Positions 55,847-64,000 of a stretch of 64,000 nt of DNA are shown here, piece after piece; the stretch's first letter is position 1; every line of letters starts with the position of its first letter. The notes under the pieces are model-generated. The model searched no databases. It was given only the letters and a program-made list of their open reading frames with translations, and was not told the DNA's origin. The stretch is from Rhodocollybia butyracea. Its lineage: Eukaryota > Basidiomycota > Agaricomycetes > Agaricales > Omphalotaceae. A program made the position numbers and the translations under genes. Location: positions 186,001 to 250,000 of the forward strand of contig JADNRY010000045.1 of the NCBI GenBank assembly GCA_015501585.1. Reading direction: 5' to 3'.

Positions 55847-56292
55847 ATCACCATGTTCATACTGTTTATCCATCATACCACGCTTGATATAGAAGGCTTC
55901 AAGACCAGCGGTGGTGCCAGCATGAGCTTCCTTAAGCTTAGTCCAGACGTCCTTGGCGGATGTGAGCTTTTCAATGAGAAGAAGCTGCTCCGGTGCAAGG
56001 TGCTCTTTGATGATCCCAATAGCCTTGTCATTACAATAATTGATTCCTTGTAGGATCACATATCCTCCCTGTGATCTTGTCTAACAGCAGCCCAGTCAAT
56101 GGCAGAGGCATCATTAGGCAATGGACGAGGATCGGAAGGTTTAGGATAGACAGACATCTCTCCACTGCAGAATCTCCAGACCATAGCCCTCTGGAGCTTG
56201 CCAGAAATAGGGCCAACCCATTGAGAATAGGTCCCATAGGTAAGGGTAGGGATTTGAATGGAATCTGATGATGTGGCAGATGCAGGGGACAT
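55847..56292 (-). pseudogene. Copia gag, N-terminal part
   Basis: Starts MSPASATSSDSIQIPTLTYG (56292). A shift near 56056 leads to LQGINYCNDKAIGIIKEHLA and AKDVWTKLKEAH, the helix pair of UBN2/Copia gag. Confidence 0.75.
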
Positions 56293-56400
56293 GTGGACAA
56301 ATGTATGGGATGTGTAGGTGAATGAAAGAGTGTGAGAGAGTGAAATGAGTGTTTTCCGAGGTCTTGTGCGCAGTAGAGAAGCTTTGTTAATTCAGTACAG

Positions 56401-56419
56401 GCTACTGGGGCCCATATCC
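56401..56419 (-). other. Copia primer-binding site (initiator tRNA-Met half type)
   Basis: On the element strand GGATATGGGCCCCAGTAGC follows the LTR. TATGGGCCC is complementary to the anticodon arm of initiator tRNA-Met, the half-tRNA priming known from Drosophila copia. Confidence 0.65.
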
Positions 56420-56749
56420 TATTGAAACTATTGAAATAAAAGATAGTTCTCAGCGACAGTGGTAGAACGACGCTGTATTATGTACCTATTGAAATAAAAG
56501 AGAGTTCTAGGTACATAGTCAGTAATAAGTACAAGAAATAAAGAATGTGAGTACTAACCTCAGTGACAGTGGTAGAACGACACTGAGGTGTCAATATGTA
56601 TGTACAGAATTAAAAGAATGTGTCACATGTGACATATGTAAAGGTCAATATAAAAAACCAGGAAGCTTCCTGGTTTTTGCGCTTGCATTACGGCATGAAT
56701 CCATGAACGTATAGATGACATAACAAGATAAGATCATCAAGTTTTAACA
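56420..56749 (-). repeat. Copia 5' LTR, rearranged
   Basis: Same as 49608-49879 but about 58 bp longer: the piece 56448-56486 contains a partial duplicate with AGCGACAGTGGTAGAACGAC. The last 260 bp are nearly identical to the other LTR. Confidence 0.8.
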
Positions 56750-57616
56750 AAAACAAACTTACAAGGAATCCTCTTGGAAACTACAGCTGCTGATCCAGAT
56801 TTGATTGAGGCTCTCCTTATTCTAGCAGAGCACCAGTTTGAAACTTGCCCATAGATGGAGGTTGCACAACATACTGTGGAGCTCATAAAGAAGTCACAGG
56901 ACCAGAAGCTCTATGCAGAAGCTCTATATTGGAATGCTTATAATTTGATGGGTATTGATCAGTATGATGCAGCCATAGAGCAATTTCTTCTTGCCCAGAA
57001 AGCATTTTTACAAGTGTCAGGATGGAATTGTGCTGCTGATGCCTTGTTCTGGATTGGCTATATACCTGTTTACACTGTTTATGGCCTAAACAATCAAGAC
57101 ATCAAAGATGCCTTGGCAGAATTCCAATCTTTGCCTGATCCAGCAGGCATGGTGATGTGCCAGGTAGCACTTGCACATGAGTGGGATGCTCAATCAATTC
57201 AAACCCTCACAAGTACATGGGAATTCTGCATTTCTCACAATCTGCCACGAGAACAAGCTGGCTGCACTCAATGTCTAGCAAGGGTCTGCATTAACTTTGG
57301 GAGATTCGAGGAAGCTAAGAAATGGGGTTTGATTGCTCTGGAAGAAACCAAACAATCCAATATTTGGACATTCCATGTGCTTAATATTATTGGGAATCAT
57401 GGGTCAGCACTTATCTCCCTGGGTGACTATGACCAGGCTGTGGAGTATTTAATGAAAGGATTAGAGAGTAACAAGGCTTATGGGAGGCCATTGGGTATTA
57501 TTTGGATACTGTTTCCTTTGGGAAGGGCTTGGATGAAGAAAGGGCAGAAAGAAGATGCTCGTGGAGCATTCATGGAAACACTCAAATACGGTGAAATGCT
57601 CCAAGGAGCATGGTAG
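56750..57616 (+). pseudogene. NB-ARC/TPR receptor relic, part 4 (TPR domain)
   Basis: Opens with TNLQGILLETTAADPDLIEA, a TAG at 56851-56853, then a clean 253-aa frame from the ATG at 56855 to 57616. Repeats such as YAEALYWNAYNLMGIDQYDA, AADALFWIGYI and GSALISLGDYDQAVEYLMKG are tetratricopeptide units. In mushrooms such TPR tracts follow NB-ARC domains. The long open part could still be translated by itself; otherwise it is the end of the interrupted gene. Before ATG 56855 there is only the Copia LTR as promoter. Confidence 0.8.
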
Positions 57617-57913
57617 GGACATCAATTCAACGTGCATGCATGTTTTACCTTGATAGGTTTGAAAATCCCTCTAGAGAGGCTACTGTTCAGGAGCAGTCCA
57701 ACCTCCTCAATGTTTGTGCAAGAGAGGATTATGAAACGGGCCCATGGGGGGGGGATCGCTAGTCTAATAGGGTTATGTAGTTGCTAGGGAATGTGAACAG
57801 AACAGATATGTAGTGTTAAAAAGATGGCTAGTATCCAGGCTAGTTGTTATTGTACTAAAAAGTCAGAAATTGTTGTATTTTGCTGATTGGATATGATACA
57901 ACTCCGGCTATAC
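57617..57913. other. 3' flank of receptor relic
   Basis: No gene recognised; a run of nine G at 57746-57754. Confidence 0.5.
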
Positions 57914-57916
57914 TTA

Positions 57917-58310
57917 CACTGGGGGCATTGACCATGGCATCTGAAAGTCAGATGCTTTAATATTATCTTGATAGGCTCTCAATAGGCACCTTGAATGGCA
58001 TCTGAGAATTGTGCATTGGCCTTGTCACACTTTTCTATTGAGATCTGAATCAATGGCCATATATTTCTTTAGCAAGTCTCAAAGGCCTTTGAAGCAGAAA
58101 CAAAATTTGGTGTTTAACCCCTTTGTCTCTACTTTGAAGACCTTTGAGACTTGTTAAAGGAAGGATTGGCCATTGATTCGGGTCTTCTATATAAAAGTGT
58201 GACAAGGCCAATGCAAGGCCAATGTGTGACTTTCAGATGCCACTCAAGGTGCCTATGGAGATGACATTAAAGCATCTGATTCTCAGATGCCATGGTCAAT
58301 GCCCACGGTG
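57917..58310. mobile_element. Foldback MITE (394 bp), TTA duplication
   Basis: Ends CACTGGGGGCATTGACC and CACCGTGGGCATTGACC (inverted), arms pairing along about 160 bp (GGCATCTGA, TGGCCTTGTCACACTTTT, AGTCTCAAAGG). TTA on both sides (57914-57916 and 58311-58313). A 3-bp TTA duplication fits PIF/Harbinger (Tourist-like) elements; the CACT ends would also fit CACTA. No coding capacity. Confidence 0.8.
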
Positions 58311-60660
58311 TTATTAATCATTACTCACCTGGTTAATGATACTTCATATGTACTGGAATCCCTTAGATATATTTAAGGTAGAGAGCAGCCAAATACAGTT
58401 CACGTCAGTGATCAAAGTGTGACTGCCATATATGGTGAAATTCTCACTGAAAAAGAAAGATAAATAGGTAGATAATTGTTCTGTCCACCCAAGGGGTGTG
58501 CATATTTTAAATTTTAAATATCATGATGACTTTGGACCTTAAGAGCATGCATCCTCCCCCCTCCCTCCCCCACCTACCTAAAATGGGAAGTAATTTCCCA
58601 CAGTCACATGGATATGCTATTCAAAACCGGCCCGTTTCAGGTGATGTGAGAAGCCTGTGACACTGTATATGGTACTAAAGCCAGTATAAGGCTTGTATAA
58701 GCCTCTTGTTTTAATGTAAGAAGTAGAAACCAATCACTCAAGCACATCCAGGACATGGACACTCAACAAATACCTCACCCTCTTGAGTCAGTAATCACAG
58801 GCATAGTGTTGTTCAACAGTCTAGCCTGTCTAGGCTCATGAAATTTGGAATTTCAGATAGGAAAAAACCTCTATCTGGTCATAAACAGTCTACTTGGTTG
58901 ATTCTAACACAAAAAGTTCACCAACAGTAAGAAAAATATTTTGACCTTAAGGACTCCGGGACCCCCCCTCCCCTCCCCTCATGATATGACCGAGCCGCCC
59001 GACGCATACCCCTTGTGTCCACCTATGCGCAATCTGTTCCATGAATATGTGGAAAACATATTTAGGACTAATGTTCATCAGATAGTAAATACAGTATCAT
59101 CCCAGGAAATACTTTGTGAATGACTCAAAATCTTAAAGGGAATGTCAAGACAGCCTTGAGTGCCAAAGAAGGTTGCTCATCAGAAAACAAGTGAACAATC
59201 ACAGGTGCGCTACCAAGGTATAGGCAGTTATCAGGTCGCATGGACTACAGTCTACAAATAGGTACAAAGGCCATAGAATATTTCTTGGCTCTTGGATAAA
59301 CAATCTCAAACACCAGCGCATGGCCCAAACAGTTGTATATGTTGTTGTTATTCTTACCCTACTTATCTCAGTAGTATTTTGAAAACTCCTCTATCATTTC
59401 TTAGCTAAAACTTACCATACATGCATGCATGATCATGTATTTTATGGCTAATACAACAGATTCATGAGACCAATAAGAGGGAATGTGTCTACTCAATTTT
59501 ATAATGATTTTTGAAGATAATTTGACTATATCAGGATACGTGACATCAGCGTGGCTGCTGTCAGGTGACATGGAAAGTATTTGGCTGCTCTCTACCTTAG
59601 TAATATACATAGTATATAAGGCCTTCTCTGAGGCCAGTACCCATAGTTCTCTAATCTAGTTTGTTCTGTCTCTCGAGCCTCACGGCTTATTCAGTCCCTG
59701 TGCCAGATATTTACAACATAAATCTCACATGAAATTGAAGCTTGGCGCAGAATCAATATTACTATACTGGTACAAACAATATTAAGATACTGAAAAGAAA
59801 GCAGTCAACTTGAGAGGCAGCGGCTGTTCAGGAGGCGGCATAGGCATGATCCCAGTGCTAGCTTTCAGGTACCAGAGAGATTCCTCGTGCCAAAGTCTGT
59901 GTGACATATACTTAGCACTTTATTCTACCACTGTACAACTTGCGAGTGCGGGCCATTGCGCCAAGTGCGTGGCAGGTACAAGTCCTGTACTTAAAAGAAA
60001 TTCTGCCACTTACAGTAAGTGTTACATCCAGAACTATCAAAAGAAACACTTGATGAGATATGGACAGATTAGATTAGACTAATAAGACAATCGTAATAAG
60101 CGCGACTGGCGCTACACAGGCGGCCTCCTGGGTTAAACTGAGTTTTACCCCGAAATTTTCAGGGGAGGTCTAACCTAGTTGATGCGCAGTGCAAAAATGA
60201 TAAGATTGCCCCAGTTTAACGGTTAACCCAGGTACAGAAATGTTCAGCCCCAGGACAAAATGATTTGGCCCAGACTCCACATACACGTTTCATCTGGTTT
60301 TATCATCGAGTCACGTTCTGTTCCTTCCCCGTTGGCACCCAAATCTTTTTCCTTCCATATCCGTTCATTCCGTGATCAGAAATAATAGAAAAAACATATA
60401 TTGATGATTATTAGCGTAGTACAAATAGTAGTACAGATATGTAGTATACGATAATATAGATGTATAGAAAACCTAACATTGCAACTCACCTTTATAGACC
60501 AGTAAAAGTTACACTGAGCCTAAATAAAAGATCGTTAGTAAATTGCGATACAGGTACACACAAAGAGAAACCTTCCAACTGTATCTAGACAAACATTGAC
60601 CAACTTGAACTACTTTGAGGCATTGAGGAAGTATTTGTGAGCATTGAGGAAGTATCGAGT
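58311..60660. other. Intergenic, repeat remnants
   Basis: No convincing gene. A perfect 22-bp inverted match links 58375-58396 and 59577-59598 (core AGAGAGCAGCCAAATAC). The part 59600-59712 looks like an LTR end (TATATAAGG, then TTACAACA). A small inverted pair CCTGGGTTAA / TTAACCCAGG is at about 60127 and 60225. Short frames (58941-59123, 59810-60082) have no domain. Confidence 0.4.
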
Positions 60661-60885
60661 GTTGACTTTGAGGATGCGTTGATGTTGAGGAGGCGTTGAC
60701 GTTGAGGAGGCGTTGACGTTGAGGAGGCGTTGACGTTGAGGAGGCGTTGACGTTGAGGAGGCGTTGACGTTGAGGAGGCGTTGACGTTGAGGAGGCGTTG
60801 ACGTTGAGGAGGCGTTGACGTTGAGGAGGCGTTGACGTTGAGGAGGCGTTGACGTTGAGGATGCGTTGACGTTGAGGAGGCATTG
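60661..60885 (+). repeat. 17-bp minisatellite, about 13 copies
   Basis: Unit GACGTTGAGGAGGCGTT repeated nearly without change; degenerate copies extend to about 60620 and 60930. Because 17 is not a multiple of three, all frames stay open on the minus strand and give the same 17-aa period, so the open frames there are a by-product. Confidence 0.95.
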
Positions 60886-61510
60886 GCATTGAGGAATACG
60901 TTGACGTTGCAGGAGCGTTGAGGAAACATTGAGGAAATGTTAAACAGGTATTGGCACCGGTGTTATTGCAGTTATGATAGACTCGAGAGTTGAAAGTTGA
61001 AGACCCATGTTGAACTGCGCTGCACAATTGAAGTGGGAAAGGTTTGGGGGGGACAAGAGTGGGACAAAAAGAAAAATGAACCGTGGAAAAAAGAGCTCAC
61101 GCGTTTATCACAGTCACGGGAGCGCATTTTGCTTCCGTTTTGACGCCTCAGGCATGGTCAAGCCTCAGCATGAGTCGAAGCAGTGTAGGGTTGAAGATAA
61201 ACGGTATAAACATATGGTTTATGGTAAACTGTGGCACACAAAACTATCTAGCGTATATAAGCAAGCGCTTGCATCCCCTGACCAAGTTGTGCACCGTTCC
61301 CCACTGGTTGGCCTGAGAGTAAACGGTTTGTGGGGTGTATCGTATTCGTGGGGGGCGATGTGCCTGTTCTCAATGCAGGGCTTTGAGCTGGAGTAGTAGT
61401 ATTGCTAGGCGAAGCAAGGTTTTTAAATCCTGCCTCGTCGAGGCGACGAAATCCCTCTATCTTTCTACAAACATGGTCAGTGGACAGCATTGTCCTGCAG
61501 CTCACTTTAC
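60886..61510. other. Intergenic
   Basis: A plus-strand frame 61007-61396 has no recognised domain. The right end is the 3' flank of the minus-strand gene. Nothing else is seen. Confidence 0.45.
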
Positions 61511-62823
61511 TCACTGTTTCCACCGAGGATCGCTCATCTTCTTTCCCAGCTCCTTCTCGTCCAGCTGTTCCTTGAACCACTGGTCTATCAGACCCCAAAA
61601 ATCACACCCTTTCGGCACCTTCCCCCCTCCATGGGTCTTCAATTTTCTCTTCTTCTTTTTGCGGCCATCCTCCACCACAGCCAAGCTTTCATCTGTATCT
61701 GATTCATCTCCTTCTTCTTCTTTGGCCCAGATCGACGATGGATTTTCATGTATATAATTTCTCTGCTCTCACAACCCCCATGTCAGTTAGGTTGTGCACA
61801 TTGGACCACTGGCACCGAAACACTCACCAAAATGATGTTCTTATTGAGGAGTTGCTCAAGGCTATATTTAGGGCCTCCAAGACGAAGGTACTTCTTGTTT
61901 AATTTATGAGTAAACTCGTCAGCAGAAGCAGCCATCCCATCTTGCAACTGAAACTGGTAAGTCCTGGCTACAAAGAGTAATGCCAAACATACATGCTGTC
62001 GGAAATTATTCCGTACGCTCGAACATTGCTTAACGATGGTTGTTTCCAGAGTCTTCTCATAGCCAGTCACTCTAAATACGTTGTGGAAATGGTATTGCTG
62101 TGCGTTCTTCCGAAGCGACTCCTAAAGAGAGGTAAGGCTTCAATTATACAAGGGCAAAAAGACTACTCACAAAGACATCTGCCGCCAACTCGTGATAGCA
62201 AGTTCTCATAGGATTGTAGATGAGGTCAGTCACCACGGCACGAATTGTTTTCTGTTTGAGGTTAGTAATAAAGAGATCAGGCAGCTGTTTGCTTACAGTT
62301 TGCGATGCCATCACAGCAAAAGTTGTCTGTAATCGAACATCCAAATCTCTCAGCATCCTTCGAAGGGTTTCCACATTATTTTCGTCTTCAATGATCTTTG
62401 GATGGTTATAAAGGTCAAAATTGACTGTCATGGCATATAGTTTGGCCAGCATCTCTGCCTTGCCTATTCCACCCTCGACAGACCCAAACTGCAAGGGTTT
62501 ATCTGGTAAGTCTCAGACAATTGCGATGAAGAAAACAAACTTACTTGGACATAGGCATGCAGAGTCGAACATTGTTGTTCGTTAAGTCCAAAATCATTTG
62601 CGAGGTTGTCGACCAGCCCTGGCCTTATGAGAGGCGTTGTATTGGGAAGTTCTTGATTCGACAATGAGAAGGGTGAGGGGCTCCTATCAGGGAGATGGAA
62701 ACTATTGAGAGAAAGAGGATTGGCATCGTTGGGAGAAGAGTCAAGAGGAGATCCGGTGCCCCAAGAGTGAACGGGGCTGTTATTAAGAGGAGAGGGGTGA
62801 TTGTGGAAATTTTCTGGGAGCAT
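61511..62823 (-). CDS. Uncharacterised mushroom protein, 6 exons
   Basis: Exons 62823-62545, 62488-62297, 62251-62171, 62121-61993, 61953-61828 and 61762-61511, all in phase 0, give 352 aa. Each intron has GTNNGN..AG, and two have ACTAAC or CTAAC branch sites. The N-terminal 70 residues are Ser/Pro/Asn-rich. Residues about 75-250 are helical (ANDFGLNEQQCSTLHAYVQF, MLRDLDVRLQTTFAVMASQT). Then follow an acidic patch (EEEGDESDTDES), a lysine run (GRKKKKRKLK, likely nuclear signal) and a conserved end (CDFWGLIDQWFKEQL). The type is familiar from mushroom genomes, but no function is known to me. It is divergent from the gene at 63454, with a miniature LTR element between them. Confidence 0.75.
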
Positions 62824-63015
62824 GGTGGGATGCGGCCGGCTCGGAGGGCCAGGATTTTCCTTTTATCCTGGTTTCAAGTGGCAGTGTCGACGCGCGACGC
62901 GTTGAACAAAATAAACAACTTTTTCCAAGCGTGACTGGCACGGGCTGGGGCTTATAAAAGGCCACAGTTTCATGTTTTTCTGAAACAGCACCACTCAGTT
63001 AATTTTCCCTGATTT
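62824..63015. promoter_or_regulatory. Shared 5' region of divergent genes
   Basis: 192 bp between the start codon of the minus-strand gene and the left target copy of the miniature LTR element; TTATAAAAGG-like TATA at about 62951-62959 (plus strand). The inserted element separates it from the right-hand gene. Confidence 0.4.
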
Positions 63016-63203
63016 TGTTGGGATTAATAATCAATCCTGACACCCTACAATGGTGAGATGTATGTGTTATGTGTAAATGCCCTTGTCTATATAATCAACC
63101 TAGGGGTTGGATCAAAAGATATCCATGTAATGCCTTATAATGGTTGAGGACACTAGGGCACCTCTGTCACTACATTGATGAGATACCAAGTAGTTGTAAC
63201 CAT

Positions 63204-63278
63204 GGCCAGATAGCTCAGTTGGTTAGAGCATCTTGGGATTTCACCAGAAGGTCCTGGGTTCAATCCCCAGTCTGGACA
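63204..63278 (+). tRNA. tRNA-like sequence inside the miniature LTR
   Basis: Perfect A box TAGCTCAGTTGG and B box GGTTCAATCC. D-arm GCTC/GAGC, T-arm CTGGG TTCAATC CCCAG, acceptor GGCCAGA/TCTGGAC with one mismatch, discriminator A. The anticodon arm is distorted (TCTTG..CCAGA, 8-nt loop GGATTTCA), so identity is not assignable; the body resembles a Lys or Glu tRNA. It should bind the Pol III factors; charging is doubtful. Confidence 0.75.
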
Positions 63279-63303
63279 CTTTGTATAAATCATACCTTTA
63301 ACA

Positions 63304-63325
63304 GGTTATGGGCCCCGAGCGCTAG
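63304..63325 (+). other. Primer-binding site of the miniature LTR element
   Basis: GGTTATGGGCCCCGAGCGC directly follows the left LTR and is complementary to the D-arm-to-anticodon part of an initiator tRNA-Met (GGGCYCATAACC). It is of the same type as the primer site of the Copia element at 56401-56419. Confidence 0.65.
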
Positions 63326-63453
63326 TGCATGGGAATGATGGCTTACATAAGTGTGTCAGATTGCGGGAGTGTGTTGGGATTAATAATCAATCCTGACATC
63401 CTGATGGAATGTTTAACAGATTTTTGGGTCGAAAAAAGCCTGCCTCCCCCACC

Positions 63454-64000
63454 ATGGTATGCCCAATTCTACAACGTTTGATGTGTTCTGACTTCGTTTG
63501 GACAGAGCTCCTCGAACTCCACTCCAGCATTCCGTGTCGGTGGTGACAAAGCCACTTTCACTATCTACTACGACGATGCTACCGCCTCTCCCCCAACGCG
63601 AAAGCGGAAGGGCGATGATGCTCTGCTTACCCCTTCAGCCGCTACCAAACTCATGAAAATGAATGACAGCTTGCCCCATCAAAGGTATGCCCACCCTTTG
63701 TATTTTAATTTTATTTTGTTCACGAAGTACTTGTTGGCGTTCTCGATGAGGAGCTCGATGACCGAGACCTCATACTTGCTCCTCTTTCTCCCTCACAAAG
63801 TATCAACAACGGCTCAAGGCAAGTACATACTTTCCACCAGACCTTCATCATAGTTAACCTCTAAACAGTGCCACAAAAACTAAAACTGACTTGGATATGA
63901 TGGCGCATTGCTCTGCTCACAACTTTGTACTCACCAGGCTGATCAAGGCCCAGGAGAAGATCAAGAAGTTAGAGCAGGAATTGCAGGTCTCCCGGCAGGA
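63454..64000 (+). CDS. Partial gene, unknown protein with coiled coil
   Basis: ATG 63454-63456 is followed at once by an intron (63457-63505, GTATGC..GACAG). The next exon, 63506-63684, reads SSSNSTPAFRVGGDKATFTI, then PPTRKRKGDDALLTPSAATK with a likely nuclear signal. A following exon includes GVLDEELDDRDLILAPLSPS. The splice between them is not resolved: the only visible acceptor, at 63727, gives a stop. Next comes an interval 63828-63868 with a GC donor (AAG|GCAAGT), then an exon to the window end with HNFVLTRLIKAQEKIKKLEQ, a coiled coil. The protein continues beyond the window. Function not recognised. Confidence 0.55.

Larger units (their letters stand above)
49608..56749 (-). mobile_element. 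Copia LTR retroelement (inactive, with nested insertions)
   Basis: Order on the minus strand: LTR, initiator-tRNA-type primer site, UBN2-type gag with zinc knuckle, protease, integrase, RT, RNase H, polypurine tract, LTR. Integrase before RT is the Ty1/Copia hallmark. Target duplication GAAAC (49603-49607) and AAAAC (56750-56754) flank it, and removal restores the reading frame of the receptor gene (LEE then TNLQG). Frameshifts, a TGA at 52454-52456 and two insertions disable it. Confidence 0.9.
63016..63418 (+). mobile_element. Miniature LTR element (TRIM/SMART type) carrying a tRNA sequence
   Basis: Exact 5-bp target duplication GATTT (63011-63015 and 63419-63423). Left LTR 63016-63303 (288 bp) begins TGTTGGGATTAATAATC and ends TTTAACA. 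A 68-bp centre holds GGTTATGGGCCCC (63304-63316), the initiator tRNA-Met half-type primer site, and a purine tract GCGGGAG before the right LTR. The right LTR (63372-63418, 47 bp) keeps the first 31 and about the last 10 bases. No coding capacity, so it needs the proteins of a Copia-type element. It ends 35 bp before the next start codon. Confidence 0.8.

Noticed and set aside
60661..60885. CRISPR-like array
   Set aside because: Units are contiguous without spacers, and the DNA is from a fungal nucleus.
60509..61027. Open minus-strand frames with a 17-aa repeat (QRQRLLNVNASSTSTPP type)
   Set aside because: They follow from the 17-bp minisatellite: the unit length keeps all three frames open with the same period. 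No domain and no start context.
63144..63338. 64-aa frame containing GQIAQLVRAS
   Set aside because: This peptide is the usual false translation of a tRNA D-arm; the tRNA-like sequence explains it.

Overview
This 64-kb window looks like nuclear DNA of a mushroom-forming basidiomycete (Agaricomycetes). Introns are short (about 43-73 nt, GT..AG, often with a CTNAC-like branch site). The gene families are those expanded in mushrooms: F-box/LRR proteins, an SRPK-like kinase, a Crinkler/RHS-like P-loop protein, a NACHT-WD40 receptor, an NB-ARC/TPR receptor relic and a secreted expansin-like protein. Well over half of the window is transposon. No organism name can be given from sequence alone.

Layout: 1-12 kb holds the P-loop gene, the kinase and a duplicated F-box/LRR family (one intact copy at 6271-8037, one broken tandem copy at 10666-11945, and fragments at 1-640, 25500-25917 and, inverted, 34290-34765). 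Between the tandem copies is a segment with telomere repeats bounded by 40-bp inverted repeats. 12-13.3 kb is a decayed tandem repeat with a period near 147 bp. 13.4-24.8 kb is an old, broken Gypsy retroelement on the minus strand, cut by a solo LTR (16543-18383) and a foldback element (19200-19533), and carrying an unusual in-frame hairpin minisatellite. 25-27 kb has tRNA-like relics and the expansin-like gene. 28.1-32.7 kb is a six-exon-scale NACHT-WD40 gene (five exons resolved) with 15 WD repeats.

34.8-57.6 kb is a single plus-strand NB-ARC/TPR receptor gene broken by successive insertions: a hAT-type MITE (35416-36071), a nearly intact Gypsy element with 2.27-kb LTRs (36116-49488) and a Copia element (49608-56749). 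The Copia element itself contains a solo LTR (55585-55846) and a 1.7-kb insertion (53492-55172), which in turn carries a CACTA-type MITE (53982-54487). Target-site duplications and the interrupted reading frame allow the order to be read.

57.9-61 kb contains another MITE and a 17-bp minisatellite. At 61.5-64 kb two divergent genes of unknown function flank a 403-bp miniature LTR element (63016-63418) whose long LTR contains a tRNA gene-like sequence and whose primer-binding site matches the anticodon arm of initiator tRNA-Met. This element ends 35 bp before the start codon of the right-hand gene.

The functional genes do not form a pathway. Two receptor-type (NLR-like) genes close together, surrounded by repeats and F-box copies, suggest a fast-evolving accessory region.
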